In this document: positions 16,663-24,860 of the stretch, in pieces | Numbering within the stretch: position 1 is the first letter of the stretch | Layout: every line of letters starts with the position of its first letter | DNA from: DYGX01 sp035325905 | Lineage (GTDB): Bacteria; Chloroflexota; Anaerolineae; Aggregatilineales; Aggregatilineaceae | Assembly (NCBI GenBank): GCA_035325905.1 | Contig: DAOKYY010000039.1 | Coordinates: 1 to 29,692 of the forward strand | DNA length: 29,692 bases | Direction of reading: 5' to 3' | Program-made: the position numbers and the translations under genes | The notes under the pieces: model-generated | What the model saw: the letters and a program-made list of their open reading frames with translations, nothing else | Database searches by the model: none | Told to the model about the DNA's origin: nothing

Positions 16663-19600
16663 CTATGTCCCGGCCAGCGCCGGGCTGAATCGCTCGCCGC
16701 TCGGCTGATCGGGGTGGATGCCGGCCATCAGCAGGCCGATCTGCTCGCGCGTGGCCTGGCGGGCGTCGACCGTGTCGATGATCTCGCCCTTGTACATCAC
16801 GGCGATGCGGTCCGAGAGCGCCATGATCTCGTCCAGCTCCGCCGAGACGAGCAGGACCGCCGCGCCCTCGTCGCGCTGGTCGATGATCCGGCGGTGGATG
16901 AACTCGATCGAGCCGACGTCGATGCCGCGCGTCGGTTGGGCGGCGATCAGCAGGCGCGGCTGGCGGCTGAACTCGCGGGCGACGATCAGCTTCTGCTGGT
17001 TGCCGCCGGACAGGCTGCCGCCGGCCGTATCGGGCGAAGGCGTGCGGATGTCGTACTCCTCGATGAGCCGGTTCGCGTTGTCCAGGATGGCGTCTTCGTC
17101 GCGCAGCAGGCCGCCATCCTGCGGCGCGCCAGGCGCTTGACCGGCTACGCCGCGCAGCGTATCGCGGACGCGCTCGCGCAGGGCGCGGACCGGCCCCGCC
17201 CCGAAGATCAGCACCGTCACCCCGTGCGCGATGATGCCGAACAGAATCCCGGCGCCGAGCAGCGCGAGGATGCTGATGATCAGCGGCCACTGGAGCGCCG
17301 CCGCGCGATCGCTGCCCAGGGCGACATCGCGGGCGAAATCGCGCATATCGGGCGGAACATTGTACAGATCAAGCAGCGCGGGCCATAGCCAGCCGTCCCA
17401 CGCCCACAACGCGACCGCCATCAGCCCGGCGACGACCGCTCCGAACACCAGCGCATACCAGCCCAGCGCCAGCGGCGCCGTGACCAGCGTCGGCTCCTGC
17501 GCGAAGGGCTTGGCGTAGTAGTCGTTGAGAATCAGGTTGTCCGCCACCGAGTAGAGCGACACCAGGCCGTGACGCTGGCGGTTTTCGGGCACGTGGCTGG
17601 AGCCGACGTCCTTGATGTCGCGCGCGGTGATCCGGGCGCGGCGGATAACGCGCAGGCCGAGCCGCCGGTCAAACCAGGTGCGGTGTTCGGGGTCCTGCGC
17701 GGTCTGCGCGAACGAGATCAGCGCGGGGATGCCCGCCGGGAGCCGCAGCGCCAGCCAGATCAGGTAGCGCAGCGCCAGGCGCAGCGTGGCGGGGTGATGG
17801 TCCTGCTCGTCGGCGATCTCCAGCGAGAAGATTGACATACCGAGCGTGCGCGCGGCCACCTTCCAGCTGCCGAGGAAGTACAGCGCGTCTACCACGACGA
17901 AGGCAATCAGCGCACCGGCGACGCGAGTCGCGGTCGAGGCGTTGCGGAAGGTGCTCTCGCCGAAGTAGGCGACGAAGTAGCCGAGCAGATACGCGATCAG
18001 CCCGACGACAATCATATCCAGCACAAACGCGGCGGCGCGCTGCCACAGCCCGCCGACCGGCTGCACATCTGGCTGAAGCTCGACGCCGAGCAGCCGGACC
18101 GAGCCGCTCGTCGCGGCGCGCAGCCCGGTGAGCACCTCGACCAGCTCGGTCTGCCCGTTGCCCTGCACCCCCGCGATGCCTAACACCTCGCCCGCGCGCA
18201 CCGTGAAGCTGACATCGTTCAGCGCCTGCGCGCCCCGGTCGTTGAGGGCATTTAAGCCGGAGACTTCGAGCACCGGCCCGGCCGGTTGCGCCTCGCCCTT
18301 GTCGATCTCCAGGATGACCTCGCGGCCCACCATCATCGCGGCCAGCGACGCCTCGGTCGCTTCGGCGGGGGTGGTCGTGCCGACCACGCGCCCGTCGCGC
18401 ATGACGACGATGTGGGTGGCGACCTCGAAGACTTCTTTGAGCTTGTGCGTGATGAAGATGATCGACACGCCCTGCGCCGCCAGCTCGCGCATGATCTTGA
18501 ACAGCTCGCGGCTTTCCTGCGGCGTCAGCACGGCGGTCGGCTCGTCGAGGATCAGGATGTCGGCGTCGCGATAGAGCGCCTTGACGATCTCGACGCGCTG
18601 CTGCACGCCGACCGGCAGCCGCTCGATCACCGCGTCCGGGTCCACTTCCAGCCCGTACTGCTGCGAAAGCTCACGCACGCGCTCGGCGGCCAGACGCTCG
18701 TCGCGAATCTGCGTGACGGTGTGCAGAAAGTTGTTGAACGCGTCCAGCGCGCCGTCCAGTGGCGAGATGGGGGCTACCTCGCCCGCGCCGCGCGCCCGGC
18801 GGCGCTGCATCGTGCGGACCAGCGCCCACCCCAATCCAGCGATCACCAGCGCGGTCAGGGCCACGCGCAGCGCGTCCGACACGTGATCGAGGTTGGTCCA
18901 GGCGATGAACCCGTAGAACAGCACCAGCGCGCCAAGCACGGCCTGGTCCGGCGGGCGCAGCGGCGCCGGACGGATGGATGTGCCCCGCCACGATTTCAGG
19001 CTATGCCAGCCGAAGACCAGCAGGAACAGCGCGGCGCTGAGCGCCCGCGTGCGCGGCGGCCAATCGTCGATCGCGTCGATCAGCCAGCCCGGCACGCCCC
19101 GTCCCCGGTATTCCTCGAGGCGCGCTTTGGCGGTCGCCATCAGGTTCTCGACGCTGCCGGCGTCGCGCGCTTCGCGCCGCCAGTCGAAGCGGATGCGCTC
19201 GCGCTGGACGACGGTGATCTTGGTTCCATCCTCGGCGGTCCGCTCGTCCACCGTCTCGATGGTCTGGCGCAGGGCGACGTCGGTCAGCGCGACCTGCGTG
19301 ATCAGCTCGACGCGCGCCGCGATCCAGACGGCCAGCAGCGCCAGCCCGACGCTCCACACGACGCCCCACACGGGCCGGGCCGCCGCCGGAAACGCGACGC
19401 CCAGCCCCAGGCCGAGGCCAACTACCGCGCTGCCGAGCAGGTACTTCGGCTGGCCCAGCGCGAACCCGATGATCAGGCTGAAGACGAAGATCGTAATGCT
19501 CGGCAGCCAGCGCAGCACGGCCCCCATCAGCCGGTTGCCCCGCCCCTGGACGGCGACCGTCCGTTCCTCGCCCAGCACCACGTTCTCGGCGACCGTCATC

Positions 19601-19896
19601 ACGTCTACCAGCTGAAAGTGCTGGTGGACCATGCCGATGCCGTTCTGAATCGCCTCGCGCGCGCTGGCGAAGCGCACCTCGCGCCCCCGCACGCGCAGCA
19701 CGCCAGAGTCCGGGCGATACAGCCCGTAGACGATGTTCATCAGCGTGCTCTTGCCCGCGCCGTTTTCGCCGAGCAGCGCCAGAATCTCGCCGCGCCGCAG
19801 GGACAGGCTGACGCGGTCGTTTGCCAGCACGCCGGGAAACTGCTTGGTGATGTCGTCAACTTCAAGAATGACCTGAGAATCGGCCCGGTCGGACAT
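16663..19896 (-). CDS. Nucleoside/sugar ABC transporter ATPase with three membrane insertions, one RDD-like
   Basis: A 1077-residue tandem ATPase of the NupO/YufO (RbsA-like) type, normally about 510 residues. NBD1: Walker A GENGAGKST (43-51), Q-loop MVHQHFQLV (89-97), signature LPVGVQQRVEIVKAL (427-441), Walker B ILILDEPT (447-454), His484. NBD2: Walker-A-like GVQGNGQTEL (576-585), HVPENRQRHGLV (768-779), signature SLSGGNQQKL (961-970), LLIAAQPTRGID (982-993). These match the family in order. Insert 1 (about 113-382) has about six membrane helices (132-149, 151-170, 175-194, 284-300, 318-335, 342-361) and a charged loop at 195-283. Insert 2 (about 609-752) begins GLWQRAAAFVLDMIVVG, continues ARTLGMSIFSLEI and ends WFDRRLGLRVIRR, the layout of RDD-family domains. 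Insert 3 (about 797-934) has two helices (806-830, 870-895). Inserts 1 and 3 interrupt the helical subdomains, between Q-loop and signature. The GGAG site overlaps the preceding permease stop. The fusion has no frame disruption; its function is unknown. Confidence 0.9.
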   Translation of the reverse strand: MSDRADSQVILEVDDITKQFPGVLANDRVSLSLRRGEILALLGENGAGKSTLMNIVYGLYRPDSGVLRVRGREVRFASAREAIQNGIGMVHQHFQLVDVMTVAENVVLGEERTVAVQGRGNRLMGAVLRWLPSITIFVFSLIIGFALGQPKYLLGSAVVGLGLGLGVAFPAAARPVWGVVWSVGLALLAVWIAARVELITQVALTDVALRQTIETVDERTAEDGTKITVVQRERIRFDWRREARDAGSVENLMATAKARLEEYRGRGVPGWLIDAIDDWPPRTRALSAALFLLVFGWHSLKSWRGTSIRPAPLRPPDQAVLGALVLFYGFIAWTNLDHVSDALRVALTALVIAGLGWALVRTMQRRRARGAGEVAPISPLDGALDAFNNFLHTVTQIRDERLAAERVRELSQQYGLEVDPDAVIERLPVGVQQRVEIVKALYRDADILILDEPTAVLTPQESRELFKIMRELAAQGVSIIFITHKLKEVFEVATHIVVMRDGRVVGTTTPAEATEASLAAMMVGREVILEIDKGEAQPAGPVLEVSGLNALNDRGAQALNDVSFTVRAGEVLGIAGVQGNGQTELVEVLTGLRAATSGSVRLLGVELQPDVQPVGGLWQRAAAFVLDMIVVGLIAYLLGYFVAYFGESTFRNASTATRVAGALIAFVVVDALYFLGSWKVAARTLGMSIFSLEIADEQDHHPATLRLALRYLIWLALRLPAGIPALISFAQTAQDPEHRTWFDRRLGLRVIRRARITARDIKDVGSSHVPENRQRHGLVSLYSVADNLILNDYYAKPFAQEPTLVTAPLALGWYALVFGAVVAGLMAVALWAWDGWLWPALLDLYNVPPDMRDFARDVALGSDRAAALQWPLIISILALLGAGILFGIIAHGVTVLIFGAGPVRALRERVRDTLRGVAGQAPGAPQDGGLLRDEDAILDNANRLIEEYDIRTPSPDTAGGSLSGGNQQKLIVAREFSRQPRLLIAAQPTRGIDVGSIEFIHRRIIDQRDEGAAVLLVSAELDEIMALSDRIAVMYKGEIIDTVDARQATREQIGLLMAGIHPDQPSGERFSPALAGT

Positions 19897-19902
19897 GCGC
19901 TC

Positions 19903-20907
19903 TTACTCCTGCTCGTACGCCTTGCCGGCAAACGCAGGGGGATGCGCTCGTCCGACAAACCCCGCCAGAACCACGATCGTCAGGATGTACGGCAGCATCC
20001 CGACAAGCTGGTGCGGGAAGTTGATCCCGAATAGCTGGAGCTGGTTTTGCAGCGCCATCGCGAAGCCGAACAACAGCGAGCCTTTCAGCGCGCCGGATGG
20101 CCGCCAATTCCCGAAGATCATCACCGCCAGCGCGATGAACCCGCGCCCGGCGGTCATCCCTTGCTCGAACAGGCCGACCGCCGCCAGCGTCAGGAAGGCC
20201 CCCGCCAGCCCGGCCAGCAGCCCGCCGAGCGCCAGGTTAGTGTACTGCAAGCGGTACACGTCAATGCCCAGGGTGTCGGCGGCGCGCGGATTCTCGCCAA
20301 TCGAGCGCGTGCGCAGACCCCAGGTCGTGTGGAACAGCGCCCAGCCGATCACAAAGACCAACCCGATCGACAGGTAGGTGATCAGGTCTTTGTCGAACAG
20401 GATGCGCCCGATATCGTGCGGCAGATAGAAGGTGAAGTTGTCCGCCAGGCTCAGCGTAATCGAGTCGGATTTGGGCCAGGGGTTGCGGATCAGATCGGGC
20501 AGCTTGCCGAGGGTGGGCGCCTCGCGCTGGTAGAAGTAGCCGGTCAGGCCCAGCGCCAGGATGTTGAGCACTGTGCCGCTGATGATCTGGTTGATCTTGT
20601 ACTGGATCGACAGCACGCCGTGCAGCAGGCCCAGGGCCGCGCCGGTCAGCAGCGCGACGGCGAGCGCGATCGTCAGGCGGACGGGCGCGTCTTGCAGCGT
20701 GGCGCTGACCTCTGGGCGGCTCAGAAAGACGTTGGTCATGAACCCGGTGAAGGCCGACATCAGCATCATGCCCTCGATGCCGATGTTGACGATCCCTGAC
20801 CGCTCGTTGAGCAGGCCGCACAGGGCGCCGAGCGTAATGGGGACCGAGAAGCGGATTGCGGCGTTGATGGTGGCGACGATCGCCAGACCGAACTCGACTT
20901 CGCTCAT
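19903..20907 (-). CDS. Nucleoside/simple sugar ABC transporter permease (YufQ/NupQ-like)
   Basis: A 334-residue integral membrane protein of the BPD_transp_2 (branched-chain/ribose) permease superfamily. The N-terminus FSVPITLGALCGLLNERSG, then VNIGIEGMMLMSAF, is the typical NERSGVxNIGxEG signature of the BmpA-associated permeases. About eight to ten membrane helices are visible, with a conserved loop GENPRAADTLGIDV that contacts the ATPase (the EAA-like loop). It starts with ATG 20907 (GGAGAG 6 bases upstream), 18 bases after the stop of the other permease, and ends 6 bases before the ATPase ATG, so the three genes form one operon. Substrate is most likely a nucleoside, judged from family resemblance. 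Confidence 0.92.
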   Translation of the reverse strand: MSEVEFGLAIVATINAAIRFSVPITLGALCGLLNERSGIVNIGIEGMMLMSAFTGFMTNVFLSRPEVSATLQDAPVRLTIALAVALLTGAALGLLHGVLSIQYKINQIISGTVLNILALGLTGYFYQREAPTLGKLPDLIRNPWPKSDSITLSLADNFTFYLPHDIGRILFDKDLITYLSIGLVFVIGWALFHTTWGLRTRSIGENPRAADTLGIDVYRLQYTNLALGGLLAGLAGAFLTLAAVGLFEQGMTAGRGFIALAVMIFGNWRPSGALKGSLLFGFAMALQNQLQLFGINFPHQLVGMLPYILTIVVLAGFVGRAHPPAFAGKAYEQE

Positions 20908-20925
20908 AGCTCGCTCTCCGCTCCG

Positions 20926-22101
20926 TTACTGCGTGTCGCGCCGGATAATCGGCCGTCCGCCAACGCCGCGCAGCCGGTACAACCGGCGGATGATCTGATC
21001 GGCGGCGACGAACATCAAAATCAGCGCCTGGATCACCTGGATCAGCTCTTTGGCGACATCGGCGTTGCGCGACATGCGCGTCGTCCCGGCGTCCATCGCG
21101 CCGAACAGAAAGGCGGAGAAGTTGATGCCGATCGGGTTGTTGCCCGCCAGAAAGGCGACGGTGATCCCGTCGAAGCCGAGCGCCAGGCTTTGGTTGCCCT
21201 CGTAGCCGTGATTCACGCCGAGGGTCTGGATTCCGCCCGCCAGCCCGGCCAGCATCCCGGCGATTGCCATCGTCAGGATCATGTTGCGCTTGACGTTGAC
21301 CCCGGCGTACTGCGCGGCGGTGGCGCTCAGGCCGACCATCCGCAGCTGGAAGCCGAAGGTCGTCTTGTACAGCAGGAACCAGATCGCGACCGTGGCGATG
21401 ATGGCGATGAAGATGCCAATATGCAGGTCGAAGTTCGGCGGGACGGTGTAGATCACCGGCAGCTCTGCGCTGGGCAGAATATCCGGCGTGCGCGGGATGG
21501 CGTCCATCGAGTTCGGGTTCGAGAGCGGGCCGGGCTTGATCGTGCCGTCGGCGCTGCCAGTCGAGATCAGCCAGCCGGCGAACTGCATCGCGATGTAGTT
21601 CAGCATGATGGTCGTGATCACTTCGTGCGCGTCGGCGAAGGCTTTCAGCGCGCCGGGGATAGCGCCCCACAGCGCGCCCGCAAGGCCCGCCGTGACCATC
21701 GCCAGCGTGACGTGCAGCGCCGGGGGTAGCCCTTCCACCGAGAAGCCGACCCACGCCGCTGCGACCGACGCGATGATCAACTGCCCCTGCGCGCCGATGT
21801 TGAACAGGCCGCTCTTGAAGGCGAACGCCACCGCGAGGCCCGATAGGATCAGCGGCGTCATGTTGCGGAAGGTCGCCAGCAGCCCGCGCGGCTCCAGAAA
21901 CGCCCCCTCGAACAGCCCTTCAAACGCGGTGATCGGGTCGCGCCCGTTCAACAGGATCAGGACCGATCCGACCAGGATCGCGGTGAAGACCGAGAGCGTC
22001 GGGATCAGGAGACCTTCCAGGGCGGACAGCAGGCGCGGGGAAAATAGAAAAACGGGACGGGAGCGCGCCGGAGGGCGCTGCGCTTCGGTGGTTGTGCTCA
22101 T
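20926..22101 (-). CDS. Nucleoside/simple sugar ABC transporter permease (YufP/NupP-like)
   Basis: A 391-residue permease, first gene of the operon. After a short polar N-terminus (1-25) come about ten hydrophobic segments. Family motifs are GLAVAFAFKSGLFNIGAQGQ (FKxGLFNIGxxGQ), IPGALKAFADAHEVITTIML and the ATPase-contact loop RMVGLSATAAQYAGVNV. In Bacillus subtilis the corresponding NupNOPQ system imports nucleosides; here the order is P, Q, ATPase, and no BmpA-like binding protein gene is found in the window. The ATG at 22101 has AAGGA about 10 bases upstream; the frame continues to 22197 across the promoter. Together with the 334-residue permease it would form the membrane channel. Confidence 0.92.
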   Translation of the reverse strand: MSTTTEAQRPPARSRPVFLFSPRLLSALEGLLIPTLSVFTAILVGSVLILLNGRDPITAFEGLFEGAFLEPRGLLATFRNMTPLILSGLAVAFAFKSGLFNIGAQGQLIIASVAAAWVGFSVEGLPPALHVTLAMVTAGLAGALWGAIPGALKAFADAHEVITTIMLNYIAMQFAGWLISTGSADGTIKPGPLSNPNSMDAIPRTPDILPSAELPVIYTVPPNFDLHIGIFIAIIATVAIWFLLYKTTFGFQLRMVGLSATAAQYAGVNVKRNMILTMAIAGMLAGLAGGIQTLGVNHGYEGNQSLALGFDGITVAFLAGNNPIGINFSAFLFGAMDAGTTRMSRNADVAKELIQVIQALILMFVAADQIIRRLYRLRGVGGRPIIRRDTQ

Positions 22102-22197
22102 CAACGGAAGTCCTTCGATTAACCCATAAATGGACTGCCAGGCGGTGAGAGCCGGGTGAAAAGTCCGTAAGCATTGATGGCGGTATCGTGACCGCAA

Positions 22198-22226
22198 ATT
22201 ATAGCCGAGGATAGGAAATCGCGTAA
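22198..22226 (-). promoter_or_regulatory. Promoter of the ABC transporter operon
   Basis: On the minus strand TTACGC (22221-22226) and TATAAT (22198-22203) are 17 bases apart. Transcription would start near 22191, giving a ~90-base leader before the ATG at 22101. Confidence 0.5.
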
Positions 22227-22286
22227 GGTAGCGTCGGGCTGGGGACGCGCTGCCGGGCGGCTACTCGCGGTCAAACCGGCGCACGG

Positions 22287-22292
22287 TATAAT
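22287..22292 (+). promoter_or_regulatory. -10 box of sqdB
   Basis: TATAAT at 22287-22292, about 85 bases before the ATG at 22377; no good -35 box. It is divergent from the transporter promoter; the two -10 boxes are about 84 bases apart. Confidence 0.45.
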
Positions 22293-22376
22293 GTGGCCGG
22301 ACCCGGCAGGCGGCGCGCGTCGTGACGTGTCTCGCCTGCCATCAGCGATCTGTGGCGACCTGAGGAGTGTAACGCG

Positions 22377-23600
22377 ATGCGGATTCTGATCCTGGGCGGC
22401 GACGGGTATCTGGGCTGGGCGAGCGCGCTGTACTTCAGCCAGCGCGATCACACGGTCGCGGTGGTTGACAACTTCACGCGACGCCTGATGCACCTGGAGC
22501 GCGGCACCGACAGTCTCACGCCAATCCAGACGCTGCCAGTGCGTCTCGCCGCGTGGCAGGAAGTCACTGGCCGCGTAATCGAACCCTTCGTGGGCGACAT
22601 CCAGGACTGGTATTTCATCAGCCACGTGATCCGTGACTTCCAGCCGGATACAATCGTTCACTACGGCGAGATTCCGAGCGCGCCCTACTCGATGATCGAC
22701 GTGCACCACGCCGTGCGCGTCCACGAAAACAACGTCAACGGCACGCTCAACGTCCTGTGGGCAATCCACCAGTTCGCGCCCGACGCGCATCTGGTCAAGC
22801 TGGGCACGATGGGCGAGTACGGCACGCCGAACATCGACATCCCTGAAGGCTACTTCGAGATCGAATATAACGGGCGGCGGGATGTGCTGCCTTTTCCCAA
22901 GCAGGCCGGTTCGTTCTATCACCTGACCAAAGTCCACGACAGCCACAATATCATGTTCGCCTGCAAAATCTGGGGGCTGCGCGCCACCGATCTGAACCAG
23001 GGCGTGGTCTACGGCATCGAGACCGACGAGGCGAACCTCGACGACCGGCTGATCACCCGCTTCGACTATGATGAATCCTTCGGGACAGCCCTTAACCGGT
23101 TCTGCGTGCAGGCGGTGGCCGGTATCCCGCTGACGCTGTTCGGCAAGGGGCAGCAGACGCGCGGCTATCTCAACATCCGCGACACGCTGCGCTGCGTCGA
23201 GCTAACCGCGCTGCACCCGCCCGCGCCGGGCAAGATGCGCGTCTTCAACCAGTGGGTCGAGAGCTTCTCGGTGTCGGAGCTGGCGTATATCGTGCAGCAG
23301 GCCGCGCAGCAGGTCGGGATCGACGTGGCGATCGCGCACTACGAAAACCCGCGCGTCGAGGCCGAGGAGCACTACTACAACCCGGCGCACAAAGAGTTAT
23401 TTGACCTGGGCCTTCAGCCGCATTACCTCTCCGACTCGCTGATCGAGAGCGTGATCCGGCGCGTGGTGCAGTACCGGGACCGCATTATCCACGACTCGAT
23501 CATCCCGCGCATCACGTGGCAGCACGGCGCGACCGACGAGTACATGCCGATCACCGCGCTGGAGAAGACCGGCGCGCCCGCCGAGGAAATGCAGGGCTGA
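22377..23600 (+). CDS. sqdB: UDP-sulfoquinovose synthase
   Basis: A 407-residue short-chain dehydrogenase/epimerase that makes UDP-sulfoquinovose from UDP-glucose and sulfite, the head group donor for the sulfolipid SQDG. Close match in pattern to plant SQD1 and bacterial SqdB along the whole length: NAD motif LGGDGYLGWASALYFSQ (7-23), EIPSAPYSMID (98-108), KLGTMGEYGTPNIDIPEGYF (141-160), FYHLTKVHDSHNI (180-192), ATDLNQGVVYGI, FGKGQQTRGYLNIRDT and NPRVEAEEHYYN. The catalytic Thr144, Tyr181 and Lys185 are present. The GAGGAG box (22362-22367) lies 9 bases before the ATG. No sulfolipid glycosyltransferase (sqdX) is adjacent in the window. The protein could also serve surface polysaccharide sulfonation, as in some archaea (Agl3). 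Confidence 0.95.
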   Translation: MRILILGGDGYLGWASALYFSQRDHTVAVVDNFTRRLMHLERGTDSLTPIQTLPVRLAAWQEVTGRVIEPFVGDIQDWYFISHVIRDFQPDTIVHYGEIPSAPYSMIDVHHAVRVHENNVNGTLNVLWAIHQFAPDAHLVKLGTMGEYGTPNIDIPEGYFEIEYNGRRDVLPFPKQAGSFYHLTKVHDSHNIMFACKIWGLRATDLNQGVVYGIETDEANLDDRLITRFDYDESFGTALNRFCVQAVAGIPLTLFGKGQQTRGYLNIRDTLRCVELTALHPPAPGKMRVFNQWVESFSVSELAYIVQQAAQQVGIDVAIAHYENPRVEAEEHYYNPAHKELFDLGLQPHYLSDSLIESVIRRVVQYRDRIIHDSIIPRITWQHGATDEYMPITALEKTGAPAEEMQG

Positions 23601-23626
23601 GAGCCTCTGCCCGTTCATCGAACACG

Positions 23627-23665
23627 AACGCGCCACAGGGACGTGCTCCTTACGGCGCGTTTTTC
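23627..23665 (+). terminator. Rho-independent terminator of sqdB
   Basis: AACGCGCC (23627-23634) pairs with GGCGCGTT (23654-23661), followed by TTT. The loop is 19 bases. It ends about 17 bases before the stop of the convergent gene; no T run exists for the minus direction. Confidence 0.8.
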
Positions 23666-23681
23666 TCGGAAAGCGGCGCGG

Positions 23682-24860
23682 CTAGGCGTTGCTCGTGTTC
23701 TCACGGTCCGGCTCGTTGCCGGGCGCATCCTCCGTTTCGGCGACGGCCTCCGGCTCGGCTTCGTGCGGCGCCTCGACCCGCTCCGTGTCGGTCTCGACTT
23801 CAGGGGCGGCCAATGCCTCGTCCGGCAGGGTCCACGTATCCTGCGCGACGGCCAGCCCGGCGGCGTCGAGCGCCTGCGCGACTTCCTCGCTGGTCGGGTC
23901 CAGCTCGTTGAGGATGCTGTATGGCAGGCCGAGCGTGCCGATGGATTCTGGCAGCAGGTCGAGCATCAGCCCGAAATCAGTGGCGCGCACGCGGTCCAGG
24001 CGGACCCCGGCGTGCTGAAGGGTGTCGCGCAGCGCGGATACGTCCTGCTTGTGCAGCGCGGCCACGAACAGCAGGCACGGCCCGACCAGCTCGGCGTGCG
24101 CCAGCCGGTCTTCGGTCTGCGTGGCGAGCACGCGCGCCAGGTAATGCTCGCCGCCCTGGCTGGCGCGGCGGTGGCCGAGCTGATTGCCCAACTGGACGGT
24201 CATCAGCAGCAGGTTGAGCAGCGTTTCGAGCGCGTCCTGGCGCCCCTGGCGCAGCGCCGGAGCGTGCTTGATGGTCTGCCCGGCCAGTCCGGCGGCGATG
24301 CTCGCGGCCCACGGCGCGAACCGCTGATCGCGCGGGTTTTTGCCCTTCTGCGCGGCGAAGCGCCAGTCGAGCAGCCCGGTGACGATCGACACCAGATCGA
24401 CGATCGCGGCGGCGCGGGCGTGGTCCGGCGCGGCGCGCAGCACGTCCCAATCGATCACGACCTCGGCGGCGGGGCCGGTTTCGATCTCCGTCCGGCGGCG
24501 CTGCCCGTCCACCTCTTCATCGACTATCGCGAATGGGCTGAACGGCGCGTCGCTGTCGAGCGCGGTCGGGATGACTACCAGCGGGCGGCGGTGGCGCGCG
24601 GCGATGATCTTACCGGCCTGAAGCGGCGCGCCCTGCCCGACGGCATAGACCGCTTCCACTCGCGAGGGCAGGTGATCGGCCAGGTAGTCGAGCAGTTCGC
24701 GGTTCGCGCGTGCTGGCTCGGCCTGGATGAAGATCGGCAGAGTGAGATCGCTGCCTAATACCGCCCAGGTATCTTCAGTCGTCAACAGCGCGATCGGGCG
24801 GGTTTCTTGAATGGCGCTGAGCGCCTGGACCGTGATGCGAGGAAGAGGCCACACCGGCAT
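23682..24860 (-). CDS. Iron-containing alcohol dehydrogenase family, glycerol-1-phosphate dehydrogenase-like
   Basis: A 392-residue protein resembling sn-glycerol-1-phosphate dehydrogenases (EgsA/AraM). The NAD(P) region reads VEAVYAVGQGAPLQAGKIIA (68-87), with a Gly-rich GQGA in place of the usual GGGxxxD; Gln81 stands where many members have Asp. Then PTALDSDAPFSPFAIV (98-113) fits the family PTAxSxDGxxSP block. Three probable metal ligands are in place: Asp155 (VDLVSIVTGLLDW), His239 (RRASQGGEHYLAR) and His255 (LAHAELVG). The last ~45 residues are an acidic tail (EVETDTERVEAPHEAEPEAV) with low complexity. The start at 24860 is chosen because GGAG lies 8 bases upstream; the frame runs to 24905. 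It is convergent with sqdB. The altered glycine loop leaves cofactor use uncertain; it might be a divergent or specialised enzyme. Confidence 0.8.
   Translation of the reverse strand: MPVWPLPRITVQALSAIQETRPIALLTTEDTWAVLGSDLTLPIFIQAEPARANRELLDYLADHLPSRVEAVYAVGQGAPLQAGKIIAARHRRPLVVIPTALDSDAPFSPFAIVDEEVDGQRRRTEIETGPAAEVVIDWDVLRAAPDHARAAAIVDLVSIVTGLLDWRFAAQKGKNPRDQRFAPWAASIAAGLAGQTIKHAPALRQGRQDALETLLNLLLMTVQLGNQLGHRRASQGGEHYLARVLATQTEDRLAHAELVGPCLLFVAALHKQDVSALRDTLQHAGVRLDRVRATDFGLMLDLLPESIGTLGLPYSILNELDPTSEEVAQALDAAGLAVAQDTWTLPDEALAAPEVETDTERVEAPHEAEPEAVAETEDAPGNEPDRENTSNA

Noticed and set aside
16663..19896. Intein, intron or two-gene fusion explanation for the long ATPase
   Set aside because: There are no intein splicing motifs, intron features or stop codons; insert borders do not show host-sequence duplication and all inserts keep frame with family motifs on both sides.
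18286..20034. Long open frame on the plus strand opposite the ABC ATPase (582 codons)
   Set aside because: It is antisense to a gene with full ATPase motifs, has no recognisable domain and is explained by the high GC content and codon bias of the real gene.
23643..24758. 371-codon plus-strand frame opposite the G1P dehydrogenase-like gene
   Set aside because: It starts inside the sqdB terminator and has shadow-type composition.
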